Below are positions 44,074-54,788 of a stretch of 64,000 bases of DNA, in pieces. The DNA lies in assembly GCA_944393265.1 (NCBI GenBank), contig CALXZO010000003.1, forward strand, positions 45,411 through 109,410, written 5' to 3'. The stretch is from an uncultured Clostridia bacterium (GTDB taxonomy: Bacteria > Bacillota > Clostridia > TANB77 > UBA1234). The notes below the pieces were generated by a model that was not told where the DNA came from, searched no databases, and was given only the letters and a program-made list of their open reading frames with translations. The translations under genes were made by a program, and so were the position numbers. Positions within the stretch are counted from its first letter, which is position 1. Every line of letters starts with the position of its first letter.

Positions 44074-44460
44074 TCAGCAACCCTCACATACATATTTGTT
44101 TCTATAATCTTCATTCCAAAAAACATTAGCAGTTCCACTCCATTTAACTAAGAGTTTATTTTCCGTATATTCAAGTATTTCAATTGTTCCTTTGGTAACA
44201 TCTTCATGTTCCAAAACGTATAAATAGCCAGCTTCTTCTCCTTTATCATTTTGTTTTGAATTCCAAATAAAGCTTTTTCCTTTTAAATCTTTTTCTTCTC
44301 TACCCCCTGTTAAAAAAACATTATTATGATATAAATTAACACGTAACAATTTATAATCTACATCATCACTAATATTCTCAGCATTTACGTCAAAATATAA
44401 CTTTAGTTCTCCATCTTCTATGTGAATATTAATATATGTACTTGTAATTGAATAATTCAA
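44074..44460 (-). CDS. Hypothetical beta-rich protein, start uncertain
   Basis: A 128-residue protein with predicted beta structure (INIHIEDGELKLYFDVNAEN, KLLVKWSGTANVFW) ending in CEGC. I recognise no family. The listed start is a TTG without a ribosome site. The frame is open ten codons further upstream, where an ATA at 44490 lies seven bases after AAGGAGG. That suggests either an AUA start or an ATG lost by mutation. It lies in the accessory zone before the integrase scar. Confidence 0.5.
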   Translation of the reverse strand: MNYSITSTYINIHIEDGELKLYFDVNAENISDDVDYKLLRVNLYHNNVFLTGGREEKDLKGKSFIWNSKQNDKGEEAGYLYVLEHEDVTKGTIEILEYTENKLLVKWSGTANVFWNEDYRNKYVCEGC

Positions 44461-44591
44461 ATTATTAAATTTAAAATATGTATCTTGTATTTTGTATCCT
44501 CCTTTTAAATATACAAATAATAATTTCTTGTTCTTCTAGTGTTTTAGCTTCATCTATAACTATATAAATTGATTATTAGCGTTATTTTTTA

Positions 44592-44804
44592 TTATTCCAT
44601 TTGTTCTGATGGGATTTTTAGCAAATCATCTTCATCCAAAAAATAATTAAACAAGACTAATACTTCTTTATAAGCATTTGCATATTTTATATTTTTTAGA
44701 AAATTAAATACACTTACATTATAGCTCTTAAATAATTTATATACAAGCATCAGATTCGCTTCATTAGAGACTGAATAAAAAATATTAGTTATAAAATTAA
44801 TTAG
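44592..44804 (-). pseudogene. Open-frame remnant without a ribosome site
   Basis: 70 codons stay open and read like protein, including LMLVYKLFKSYNVSVFNFLK and VLVLFNYFLDEDDLLKIPSEQ. There is no SD before the possible ATG at 44750 and a stop bounds the upstream end. It may be the C-terminal part of a deleted gene of the mobile element. Confidence 0.35.
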
Positions 44805-44834
44805 TTAATAAAACGATTGTGATGTAAAGTGTTT

Positions 44835-45032
44835 ATGAAAATCACAAAATATAGCAATACAAAAATTATTTCTGGAAAAAAATTAAAAGAATTAAGAGAA
44901 GCATTAAAAATGACACAGCAAAATTTAGCAGAAAAATTGCAACTTTTAGGTATAGACTTAACTTCAAAAGAAATTTCTAAAATTGAAACGAATAAATGTC
45001 TGGTTCAAGGTGTTGCTGGGCTTCTTTTTTAG
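44835..45032 (+). pseudogene. XRE-type repressor fragment
   Basis: Begins MKITKYSNTKIISGKKLKEL and continues with a full HTH, MTQQNLAEKLQLLGIDLTSK followed by EISKIETNK. After LVQ (about 45009) the sequence stops resembling a repressor and ends in a stop 7 codons later. The break coincides with the start of integrase homology on the other strand, so the C-terminus has been deleted together with the centre of an element. The 65-residue HTH could still be made. Confidence 0.65.
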
Positions 45033-45138
45033 TTTTAAATCCAGATTTTGTTACTCTCTTTCTCTTTCTTTTTCCATTTTGTGGTGCAATATCAAATTGA
45101 TATTGAAAAACATTACCCCTTTTAGATACACTAATCAT
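45010..45138 (-). pseudogene. Integrase N-terminal fragment (arm-binding domain), frameshifted
   Basis: The minus strand reads MISVSKRGNVFQYQFDIAPQ then NGKRKR in one frame and RVTKSGFKTKKEAQQH one base over. Together they match the AP2-like arm-binding N-terminus of Tn916- and phage-type tyrosine integrases. SD AGGAGGGAAC precedes the ATG at 45138. The catalytic domain is missing because the sequence is joined to the XRE fragment. Confidence 0.7.
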
Positions 45139-45174
45139 TTTATGTTCCCTCCTAAATTATTAGTAAGTAAACGC

Positions 45175-45207
45175 AAAAAGAGCCAATACTTTTTACAGTA
45201 TTGACTC
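45175..45207 (-). terminator. Terminator downstream of secA
   Basis: On the minus strand GAGTCAATACT and AGTATTGGCTC around a six-base loop, followed by five T. It lies between secA and the integrase fragment. Confidence 0.75.
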
Positions 45208-45227
45208 ATCATTTTTATATTTCTAAA

Positions 45228-45327
45228 TTGTTGCCAAATATTAGCATTTTTGTAGCCAAAATAAAATATAGCATTTTCAATGGTTTCAGAGCATTTTTTA
45301 TCGTTTGGCGACAAAATGGCAACAAAT
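45228..45327. repeat. Four TTTGGCnACAAA motifs, two in each orientation
   Basis: TTGTTGCCAAATA (45228-45240) and TTTTGTAGCCAAAATA (45247-45262) are minus-oriented. TTTGGCGACAAAA (45304-45316) and ATGGCAACAAAT (45316-45327) are plus-oriented. Repeated arm-type sites in this arrangement just upstream of an integrase gene fit an attachment site. Confidence 0.5.
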
Positions 45328-45371
45328 CGACATTTTTTGTTTATATCAAAACTCTATAACCCTTGCTATTA

Positions 45372-48098
45372 CTAATTTTTCCCACAGCAATGTTTGTATT
45401 TCTTCCCACTTCCACATGGACATGGCTCATTTCTTCCTACTTTCTTTCCCGTATTAACTATAGGTTTATTCTTATTTGCTCCAGCTTGGTTAGCAGCATT
45501 TATATTTGTTAACATGCTTTTTACCATTCTTGCTCTTTGCATATTTTCGTCTACTTTTTTCACATGCAATATCGACTTTACAACAGTTTCTTCAATACTA
45601 GCAGTCATCTCATTAAAAGCCTCTTCGCTCTCAAATTTAAATTCCACAACTGGATCTTTTTGAGCGTATGCCCTTAGCCTAACACCATCTTTTAACTGCT
45701 CCATAGCATCTATATGATCCATCCATTTCGAATCAACGGTTCTAAGAAGTATTATCCTTTCAAGTTCTCTTATTTTTTCAGTTCCTATCTCTTCTTCCTT
45801 TTCTTTATATTTTTCTAAAACTAAATTTGTCATTTCTTTTGAAATATTCTCTGAATCTATTTCATCATCTAGCACATATTCAATACCAAATGTATTTGAT
45901 ATATATTCTAGAAATTCTTCCTTATTCTCAATTTCATTATGTATTCCAATATATGAATCAACTATTCCTTCTACAGTTTCTCTAATCATTCTTTCAATAT
46001 TTGTTTTTAAGTCTTTACCATCTAGCACTTGTCTTCTTTGCGAGTATATAATTATTCTTTGCTCATTCATAATATTGTCATATTGTAGGATATTTTTTCT
46101 AGCTGCAAAATGCGCAGCTTCAACATTTTTTTGTGCATTTTCTATCGTATTCGACAGCATTTTCATTTCAAGTGGCATATCCTCCGGCATATTTATTGCC
46201 GATGCAATTGTTTGGACTTTGTCAGAGCCAAATATTTTCATTAAGTTGTCTTCTAGAGAAACGTAAAATCTAGACTCTCCTATATCTCCTTGACGTCCAC
46301 TTCTACCACGAAGCTGATTATCTATTCTTCTTGAAGAATGGCGCTCCGTACCAATTATTTTTAGTCCTCCAGCCTCAATGACTTTCTCTCTATCTTCTCT
46401 CACTTTTTCATCTAATTTTTCATAAATTTCTTTATACTCTTTTCTAATGTTCAAAACATCTTCATCATCTGTATCGTTAGTTCCCACTGCTTCTAATATA
46501 ATGTCTTCATTATATCCTTTTTTCTTTAGTTCGTGCTTAGCAAGCGCTTCTGTATTACCACCAAGCATAATATCTGTACCTCTTCCGGCCATATTAGTTG
46601 CGATAGTAACAGCACCAAATCTACCAGCTTGTGCTATTATCTCTGCTTCTTTTTCATGGTACTTTGCATTTAATACTTCGTGCTTTATCCCCTCTTTTTT
46701 TAGTAACTCACTTAAGCGTTCAGACTTTTCTATTGTAATAGTACCAACAAGTACAGGCTGTCCTTTTGCAACACTTTCCTTTATATCCTCAATTATTCTT
46801 CTGTATTTTGCTCTCTCAGTCCTATATACTATGTCATTATGATCTATTCTTATCATAGGTTTGTTCGTAGGTATTTCAACTACATCCAAGCCATATATCT
46901 CTCTGAACTCATTTTCTTCTGTCATTGCTGTACCTGTCATACCAGAAAGCTTTTTAAATAATCTAAAATAATTTTGGAATGTTATTGTTGCAAGCGTTTT
47001 GTTTTCATCGGCTATATTTACATTCTCCTTTGCTTCTATAGCTTGGTGCAGCCCGTCATTATATCTTCTACCATACATAATTCTCCCTGTATGTTCATCA
47101 ATAATCAAGACTTCTCCATCTTTCACGATGTAGTCAATATCCCTCTTCATAATGCCATTTGCATCTAATGCTTTATTTATGTGATGTGATAAAGTTGTAT
47201 TTTCCATATCTGATAAATTTTCTACCCCAAAATATCTCTCGGCCTTTTCAACTCCAGAAGAAGTAAGTGTAGCTCTTCTCATTCTTAAATCAGCAACATA
47301 ATCATACTGCGCATCTTCCTCTGTCTCTTCTCCCTTTGTATTATCTTTAGCTATAACCTTTGCTTTTAGGCCTTTAACAAATTTATCAGCCTTTTTATAT
47401 AAATCATTTGCTTTATCTGCAGGACCAGAAATAATAAGTGGTGTACGCGCCTCATCAATAAGAATGCTATCAATCTCATCCACAATCGCATAATTTAAAT
47501 CTCTTTGAACCATTTCATTTTTATAGATTGCCATATTATCCCTTAAATAATCGAATCCATATTCATTATTCGTTCCATAAGTTATATCTGCAGCATATGC
47601 TTTTTTTCTGTCCGCAGGACTTACTCCATGTATAATAATTCCAACTGTTAGTCCAAGGAAGTTATAAAGCTTACCCATTTCCTCGCCTTGAGATTCCGCT
47701 AGGAAATCGTTTACAGTAACTAAGTGAGCACCATTACCTTCTAAGGCATTCAAATAAAGAGCCAAAGCTGCTGTTAGAGTTTTTCCTTCACCAGTTTTCA
47801 TTTCAGCAATTCTGCCTTGATGCAAAATTATAGCCCCCATCAATTGAACATCAAAAGGTCTCTTACCAAAAACCCTTTTAGACCCTTCACGCGCCACCGC
47901 ATATGCCTCAACTAATATATCATTTAATGTTTCACCATTTTTTAATCTTTCCCTAAACTCTTCTGTCTTCCCTTTTAGCTCTATATCAGATAGCTTCTCC
48001 ATATCCGGCTCTAATAAATTTATTTCATCAACATAATGTTTAATTTTTTTTATTTCTTTTTCACTGTAAGAAGCAAACAAATTTTTAAATAATCCCAT
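45372..48098 (-). CDS. secA: Preprotein translocase ATPase SecA
   Basis: The motor of the Sec export pathway, 908 residues. Walker A is MKTGEGKTL near residue 104, and the DEAD-like motif is VDEIDSILIDEARTPL near 205. The helicase motifs TNMAGRGTDIML and RGRSGRQGD are intact. The C-terminal zinc tail CPCGSGKKYKHCC, which binds SecB or ribosomes, is present. There is an insert of charged residues near 250. It is the last gene of a long minus-strand run but its upstream neighbour rpoZ is followed by its own terminator. Confidence 0.98.
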   Translation of the reverse strand: MGLFKNLFASYSEKEIKKIKHYVDEINLLEPDMEKLSDIELKGKTEEFRERLKNGETLNDILVEAYAVAREGSKRVFGKRPFDVQLMGAIILHQGRIAEMKTGEGKTLTAALALYLNALEGNGAHLVTVNDFLAESQGEEMGKLYNFLGLTVGIIIHGVSPADRKKAYAADITYGTNNEYGFDYLRDNMAIYKNEMVQRDLNYAIVDEIDSILIDEARTPLIISGPADKANDLYKKADKFVKGLKAKVIAKDNTKGEETEEDAQYDYVADLRMRRATLTSSGVEKAERYFGVENLSDMENTTLSHHINKALDANGIMKRDIDYIVKDGEVLIIDEHTGRIMYGRRYNDGLHQAIEAKENVNIADENKTLATITFQNYFRLFKKLSGMTGTAMTEENEFREIYGLDVVEIPTNKPMIRIDHNDIVYRTERAKYRRIIEDIKESVAKGQPVLVGTITIEKSERLSELLKKEGIKHEVLNAKYHEKEAEIIAQAGRFGAVTIATNMAGRGTDIMLGGNTEALAKHELKKKGYNEDIILEAVGTNDTDDEDVLNIRKEYKEIYEKLDEKVREDREKVIEAGGLKIIGTERHSSRRIDNQLRGRSGRQGDIGESRFYVSLEDNLMKIFGSDKVQTIASAINMPEDMPLEMKMLSNTIENAQKNVEAAHFAARKNILQYDNIMNEQRIIIYSQRRQVLDGKDLKTNIERMIRETVEGIVDSYIGIHNEIENKEEFLEYISNTFGIEYVLDDEIDSENISKEMTNLVLEKYKEKEEEIGTEKIRELERIILLRTVDSKWMDHIDAMEQLKDGVRLRAYAQKDPVVEFKFESEEAFNEMTASIEETVVKSILHVKKVDENMQRARMVKSMLTNINAANQAGANKNKPIVNTGKKVGRNEPCPCGSGKKYKHCCGKN

Positions 48099-48163
48099 TT
48101 ATATGTCTTCCTTTCATTTCTCTAAATTTAAATTGTAAAACTTTGCGCAAGAATTAATTTACT

Positions 48164-48225
48164 AAAAAAAGAGCACACAAACAAATGAAGCAATAATTAC
48201 TTCATTTAGTAGCGACTCTTTTAAT
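48164..48225 (-). terminator. Terminator after rpoZ
   Basis: AAATGAAG and CTTCATTT form the inner stem and AGCACA with TGTGCT the outer one; seven T follow on the minus strand. It separates rpoZ from secA. Confidence 0.75.
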
Positions 48226-48230
48226 GTGCT

Positions 48231-48422
48231 TTACTTTTCAATTAGTACTTTTCCCTCATCAATCTCAATTGCAGCAGTAGTAACATCAGACTCCATAATC
48301 TCTTTAGTAAGCTTTGGACTTCCTTGTGCTATTTGTCTTGCCCTTTTGGCAGTACCTATCACAAGCATATACTTACTTGGAGTTTTCTTTAAAAGTTGTG
48401 AAAGAGTTGGTTTAATTATCAT
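48231..48422 (-). CDS. rpoZ: RNA polymerase omega subunit
   Basis: A 63-residue omega subunit, which binds the beta-prime C-terminus and aids assembly. The conserved YMLVIGTAKRARQIAQG segment spans residues 18-34. It is short but full for Firmicutes. It follows remA by 41 bases; the gmk gene that normally lies between remA and rpoZ is absent. Confidence 0.92.
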   Translation of the reverse strand: MIIKPTLSQLLKKTPSKYMLVIGTAKRARQIAQGSPKLTKEIMESDVTTAAIEIDEGKVLIEK

Positions 48423-48463
48423 TTTCTTATCCTCCTATTTTATATAATTAATTCATTGATTTA

Positions 48464-48718
48464 TTAATCATCATCGTCATCATCATCGTTATCTAACCTA
48501 CCAGCAACTGTTTCTGGTTGAACAGCGGATAATATAACATGGTCACTATCAGTTATAATAACAGCTCTAGTTTTCCTACCATAAGTAGCATCAACCAATT
48601 TACCATTGTCCCTTGCATCCTGGATAATCCTTTTAACTGGAGCCGACTCAGAACTAATTACGGCAACTAACCTATCACTCGATACGATATTTCCAAAACC
48701 AATATTAATAAATTTCAT
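48464..48718 (-). CDS. remA: RemA-family DNA-binding regulator (DUF370)
   Basis: An 84-residue RemA homologue. RemA in Bacillus activates matrix genes and osmoprotection genes by binding repeated upstream sites. Conserved sequence covers residues 1-75: [40 protein letters not shown] and [22 protein letters not shown]. The last residues are eight Asp in a row after DN, an acidic tail unusual for the family. It lies 28 bases after yicC. Confidence 0.92.
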   Translation of the reverse strand: MKFINIGFGNIVSSDRLVAVISSESAPVKRIIQDARDNGKLVDATYGRKTRAVIITDSDHVILSAVQPETVAGRLDNDDDDDDD

Positions 48719-48746
48719 ACTTACTCTCCTCCCGAAATATTTTTAT

Positions 48747-49625
48747 TTATTCAATATTCTGGACTTGCTCTCTAATATTTTCAATCTCATTTTTCATTTC
48801 AATTACACAATTTGTAATACCAATCGAATTTGCCTTAGACCCTATTGTATTCGTTTCCCTATTCATCTCTTGTATAAGGAAATCTATTTTCTTCCCAACA
48901 GCACCATCCGCAGTACATATAATTTGATTAAGTGCCTCAATATGGCTTCTTAACCTTGTAACTTCCTCACTAATACTCGACTTATCCGCAAAAAGCACTA
49001 CTTCTATTCCTAATCTATTTTCATCGATTATATCATTTGCATTAAGCTCATTAACTCTATTAATTAGTTTATTTTTATACTCATCTAAAAGCTTCTGAGA
49101 ACTTTTATCAACTTCATCGACATGCCTTAAAATTTTATCTAAACGTCCCTGTATGTCTAATGCAAGTCTTTCTCCTTCTGATTTTCTAGTTTCATTTATC
49201 TTATTTATAGCAACTTTTAAGGCTTCACTCAACTCTCTCCAATACAAATCCTCATCAGCATCATTTTCTAGCACAAAAATATCTGGTAACTTTAGCAAAG
49301 TAGTTAATGTAATATCATCATGAAGATTGTACTCTGTAGCAGCACTCCTTAGTTCATTTAGATACATTCCAACTAAAGTTCTATCTATCTTTACATTTCT
49401 GCAACTGTCACTCATATTCCTAAAAGATATGTATACTTCAATTTTTCCTCTACTCAAATTAGCGGCGACACACTTTCTAACATTTTCTTCTAAAAAATTA
49501 AAATATCGTGGCAATCGTATAGAAATATCATTATACCTATGATTAATCGCCTTTATCTCTACTGTATATTCCCTACCATCTTTTTCATACTTTCCCTGAC
49601 CATAGCCAGTCATACTCTTTATCAT
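48747..49625 (-). CDS. YicC-family endoribonuclease
   Basis: A 292-residue YicC/YloC protein. The N-terminus has SMTGYGQGKYEKDGREYTVE and the C-terminal DUF1732 region has GKKIDFLIQEMNRETNTIGSK, both diagnostic. YicC proteins are endoribonucleases linked to sRNA turnover. Its ATG overlaps the stop of the upstream membrane-protein gene by one base, so the two are coupled. The gene order yicC-remA-rpoZ is typical for Firmicutes. Confidence 0.95.
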   Translation of the reverse strand: MIKSMTGYGQGKYEKDGREYTVEIKAINHRYNDISIRLPRYFNFLEENVRKCVAANLSRGKIEVYISFRNMSDSCRNVKIDRTLVGMYLNELRSAATEYNLHDDITLTTLLKLPDIFVLENDADEDLYWRELSEALKVAINKINETRKSEGERLALDIQGRLDKILRHVDEVDKSSQKLLDEYKNKLINRVNELNANDIIDENRLGIEVVLFADKSSISEEVTRLRSHIEALNQIICTADGAVGKKIDFLIQEMNRETNTIGSKANSIGITNCVIEMKNEIENIREQVQNIE

Positions 49626-50326
49626 TATTTTTTCCTCTTTTTCTTTTTAGTATTCCCTATAACAAAAATGGATTTTGCCAAATAATAAATCGCAATTGCT
49701 ACTGCAAAAAATACTATAGCATCATAGCTTGTAGCAAGTAATACTAGAAATGACGCTATCATAAATTCTAATGCGTGTGTCAAAATAAATTTGCTCTTCT
49801 TAATCATTGCATGCACACACATAATAGCGGCAATAATTGCCATAATAATAAATATAGTCTCCTTCATTGCTAATCCGTCAAATATCAATATTCCAAAGTA
49901 TATCAAACCAATTATCATTACATATATAGAATTAGAAATATTCTTTTTCGATATTATATAAAGAATCTTTGAAAAATAATACGTACCAAAAATAAGAGGA
50001 AATAATATATTCAACTTATTATATGGAAAAGGAAAACTGACATATGTACCGTGAAGAATCGGTGCTGTCATAGCCAAAGTCAACATTTCTATTCCATATG
50101 ATGCCAAAAATGAATCGTCTTTTTTATACGACATAATAAGTATTACCAATGAAATCGCTAAAAAAACTCCTCCACATATATTAACAACCATTTGTATTGT
50201 ATCATAATTATATCCAAATGTAGTATAAGATGCATCAACTATTGAATAAAAAATTTCAACTAGCATAAACATCAATACTGCTCCACATAACTTATCTATA
50301 AGTTTATTTTTTTCTGTATAATTCAT
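49625..50326 (-). CDS. Seven-helix membrane protein of unknown function
   Basis: A 233-residue integral membrane protein with about seven hydrophobic segments and a very basic C-terminus (KKKKRKK). I know no family for it. The ATG at 50326 follows AAAGGTAAG at seven bases; the frame is open eight codons upstream without a better site. It lies between rsmE and yicC on one transcript, with a one-base overlap to yicC. Confidence 0.7.
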   Translation of the reverse strand: MNYTEKNKLIDKLCGAVLMFMLVEIFYSIVDASYTTFGYNYDTIQMVVNICGGVFLAISLVILIMSYKKDDSFLASYGIEMLTLAMTAPILHGTYVSFPFPYNKLNILFPLIFGTYYFSKILYIISKKNISNSIYVMIIGLIYFGILIFDGLAMKETIFIIMAIIAAIMCVHAMIKKSKFILTHALEFMIASFLVLLATSYDAIVFFAVAIAIYYLAKSIFVIGNTKKKKRKK

Positions 50327-50358
50327 ATAAATCTTACCTTTCTCGTGCATATAAGCAT

Positions 50359-51108
50359 TTACAACTCATACTCGTACATAATCATTGCAACAGTAGCAAT
50401 TCCAGCAGTTTCTGTTCTAAGTATTCTTTTTCCTAAAGAGACAAGCCTGACATTAGAATTTCTAACTAGAACCTCAATATCTTTATCAGAGAAGCCGCCT
50501 TCTGGGCCTATCACAACTGCTATATTCTGATTATTTCCATTCAGAGCTCTTAATTCAGTTTTTAACGTGTGCTCGCATTCATTTTCATACGGCACTATAA
50601 CTATATCATATTTTGAAAGATTTTCAACAACATTTTCTAATTTCTGTATATCTTGCACTACTGGAATCTTTTGCCTTCCTGATTGCTTAGCCGCTTCACT
50701 AGCAATTTTTTTCCATCTTTCAACCTTGTTTACTCTATTTGAATCATTTATTTTCACAATAACTCTATCAGTAATTACCGGTACAATTTCTGCAACTCCG
50801 AGCTCCGTGCATTTTTGCACAATTAAATCTAACTTGTCAGCTTTCGGTAGCCCTTGATACAAAGTTACACAAGTTTTCATCTCTGTAGTAACACTTGTTT
50901 TACCAAGAATATGCAGTATTATTCTATCATCAAAAAAGCTTTCAACTTCTGTAAAATATCTGCTTCCTTCATTATCGCAAATATCTATTTTGTCTCCAAT
51001 TCGGTGCCTTAACACATTTTTTATATGGTTAACATCGTCACCAATTACCGTAATATTCTTATCGTTTATTTGATTCTTTTCTACATAAAATGTTGAAATA
51101 GCTCTCAC
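50359..51108 (-). CDS. rsmE: 16S rRNA m3U1498 methyltransferase RsmE
   Basis: A 249-residue SPOUT methyltransferase. The N-terminal PUA-like part has HIKNVLRHRIGDKIDICD; the knotted C-terminal SAM site has VVIGPEGGFSDKDIEVL and SLGKRILRTETAGIA. It methylates U1498 in the decoding centre. The start is GTG at 51108, ten bases after the dnaJ stop. dnaJ-rsmE is a common Firmicutes order. Confidence 0.95.
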   Translation of the reverse strand: MRAISTFYVEKNQINDKNITVIGDDVNHIKNVLRHRIGDKIDICDNEGSRYFTEVESFFDDRIILHILGKTSVTTEMKTCVTLYQGLPKADKLDLIVQKCTELGVAEIVPVITDRVIVKINDSNRVNKVERWKKIASEAAKQSGRQKIPVVQDIQKLENVVENLSKYDIVIVPYENECEHTLKTELRALNGNNQNIAVVIGPEGGFSDKDIEVLVRNSNVRLVSLGKRILRTETAGIATVAMIMYEYEL

Positions 51109-51117
51109 CTCATCCCA

Positions 51118-52263
51118 TTAAAAGAATTTCCTTCTTTTTCCAGTGCTGAAATCTTCACCGCTAACCTCTGCTAACTTTTTTATAACCTCTCGTTGCTCAG
51201 AATTTAACCTTTTCGGCACATCTACGATAACCGTAAAGTATAAATCTCCAACGCCTCTTCCATTTATATTCTTGATACCCTTTCCTTTTAGTGTAAATAT
51301 AGAACCCGTTTGAGTTCCTTCTGGCAAGTCAAATTTTTCTACTTGCGCCGCAAGAGTAGGTACATCAATAATAGCACCTAATGCTGCTTGAGGGAAAGAT
51401 ACGTGCACATCACAAAAAATACTATCTCCCTTTCTAGTAAATAGTTGATGCTTTTTCACTGAAATATTTATATAAAGATTTCCTGGAGCTCCGCCCCTTA
51501 ACCCTGGTTCACCTTCTCCATTTAAAGAAATGACTTGACCATCATCTATACCAGCAGGAATTGAAACCTTAATTTTTCTTTGTTTTTTTACTGTTCCCCT
51601 ACCTCTACATTCAGAGCAAGGAGTAGCAATTACTTTTCCAGTTCCTGCGCAATTATCACATGTTCTAATAGATGAAAAAGAACCTAAAATCGTATTTTGC
51701 GTAGTCCTTACTTGACCTGATCCACCACAAACTCTACAAGTTTCAGGTGATGTTCCTGGTTTGCAACCACTTCCTTTACAAACATCACATTGTTCTTCTC
51801 TACTTACAGTAACTTCTTTGTTCACACCAAACGCAGCTTCTTCAAAAGTAATTTCAACACGTATTTTTAAATCTCTTCCTCGTACCGGACCATTTGTATT
51901 TCTTTTTCTCGTACTTCCTCCAAAGAAAGAAGAAAATATATCATTTAAGTCAAAATCCATTCCGCCAAAACCAGATGCACCAGAAAAGCCTTCAAACCCA
52001 CTAAAGCCACTAAAATCATTCGAATAGCCATTCGGTCCACTATGTCCAAATTGGTCATACATAGCTCTTTTTTGTTTGTCTGATAAAACCTCATAAGCTT
52101 CATTTAATTCCTTAAATTTTTGCTCCGCTTCTTCCCTATTATCTGGGTTAGCATCAGGATGATATTTTTTTGCAAGCTTTCTATACGCCTTTTTTAATTC
52201 TTCATCCGTCGCGGTTTTAGATACACCAAGTACTTCATAATAATCTCGCTTTGCTTCCGCCAT
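51118..52263 (-). CDS. dnaJ: Chaperone protein DnaJ
   Basis: A 381-residue type I DnaJ. The J domain has the HPD tripeptide in KYHPDANPD near residue 34. A Gly/Phe-rich linker ([18 protein letters not shown]) lies near 80-98. Four zinc motifs follow: [24 protein letters not shown] and CSECRGRG. It stimulates DnaK ATPase and delivers clients. Confidence 0.97.
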   Translation of the reverse strand: MAEAKRDYYEVLGVSKTATDEELKKAYRKLAKKYHPDANPDNREEAEQKFKELNEAYEVLSDKQKRAMYDQFGHSGPNGYSNDFSGFSGFEGFSGASGFGGMDFDLNDIFSSFFGGSTRKRNTNGPVRGRDLKIRVEITFEEAAFGVNKEVTVSREEQCDVCKGSGCKPGTSPETCRVCGGSGQVRTTQNTILGSFSSIRTCDNCAGTGKVIATPCSECRGRGTVKKQRKIKVSIPAGIDDGQVISLNGEGEPGLRGGAPGNLYINISVKKHQLFTRKGDSIFCDVHVSFPQAALGAIIDVPTLAAQVEKFDLPEGTQTGSIFTLKGKGIKNINGRGVGDLYFTVIVDVPKRLNSEQREVIKKLAEVSGEDFSTGKRRKFF

Positions 52264-52283
52264 TTTAGTCTTCTCCTTCTTAA

Positions 52284-52340
52284 TTTTAGGGGCGCCTTAT
52301 TACAAACATCAATCATCTGTAGTAAAAGACGTCCCTAACT
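52284..52340 (-). other. Hairpin between dnaK and dnaJ
   Basis: On the minus strand TTAGGGACG and CGCCCCTAA plus inner TTTTAC with GTAATAA form an imperfect stem. There is no T-run. It may stabilise the upstream dnaK message or lower dnaJ expression relative to dnaK. Confidence 0.4.
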
Positions 52341-52386
52341 AATTTAATTTTTAGGTGCATTATGAAAAAGTATACTTACATTAATA

Positions 52387-54246
<1,860 letters not shown>

Positions 54247-54272
54247 TTAAAACAAAATTAAAATTCAATACT

Positions 54273-54788
54273 TTAGTTTGCTACTTTTACCATTGCATGA
54301 CGCAATACTCTATCTCCAAACTTATACCCACATCTTAATTCTTCAATAATTTCTTTCTCACCATACTTTTCATCTTCCACATGCATTACTGCATCATGAA
54401 ACTCTGGATTAAACGTCTCATTAACTGTAGGAATATTTTCAACTCCTATGCTCGTTAATATATCGTTCATTTGCTTATGAATCAGCTCAATTCCTTCTTT
54501 CGACTTTGTATCGGCCTTTTCTGTAAGAATAGCTTTATCTAAACTATCTAAAACTGGAATAACTTTAATTATAATATCTCCAACAGCCAAATTATATGTT
54601 CTTTCTTTTTCTTTAGACACTCTTTTTTTGTAATTATCAAACTCGGCTGCAGTCCTCTGCAAATGTTCATAGTATTTCTCATTCTCTGCCTTAAGTCTTT
54701 CAATTTCTTCATTCAAATCTTTTATTGATATTTCTTCTACTTCATCTGTTTTTAACTCATTATTTTCGACTTCATTATTTTGTGTCAT
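54273..54788 (-). CDS. grpE: Nucleotide exchange factor GrpE
   Basis: A 171-residue GrpE, which releases ADP from DnaK. An acidic N-terminal part leads into a long coiled coil (NEEIERLKAENEKYYEHLQR) followed by AEFDNYKKRVSKEKERTYNL and a C-terminal beta domain with NPEFHDAVMHVEDE and LRCGYKFGDRVLRHAMVKV. The ATG at 54788 follows AAGGAGGAAATTTTG; the open frame upstream of it overlaps hrcA. The start overlaps the restored hrcA C-terminus by 14 bases. Confidence 0.95.
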   Translation of the reverse strand: MTQNNEVENNELKTDEVEEISIKDLNEEIERLKAENEKYYEHLQRTAAEFDNYKKRVSKEKERTYNLAVGDIIIKVIPVLDSLDKAILTEKADTKSKEGIELIHKQMNDILTSIGVENIPTVNETFNPEFHDAVMHVEDEKYGEKEIIEELRCGYKFGDRVLRHAMVKVAN

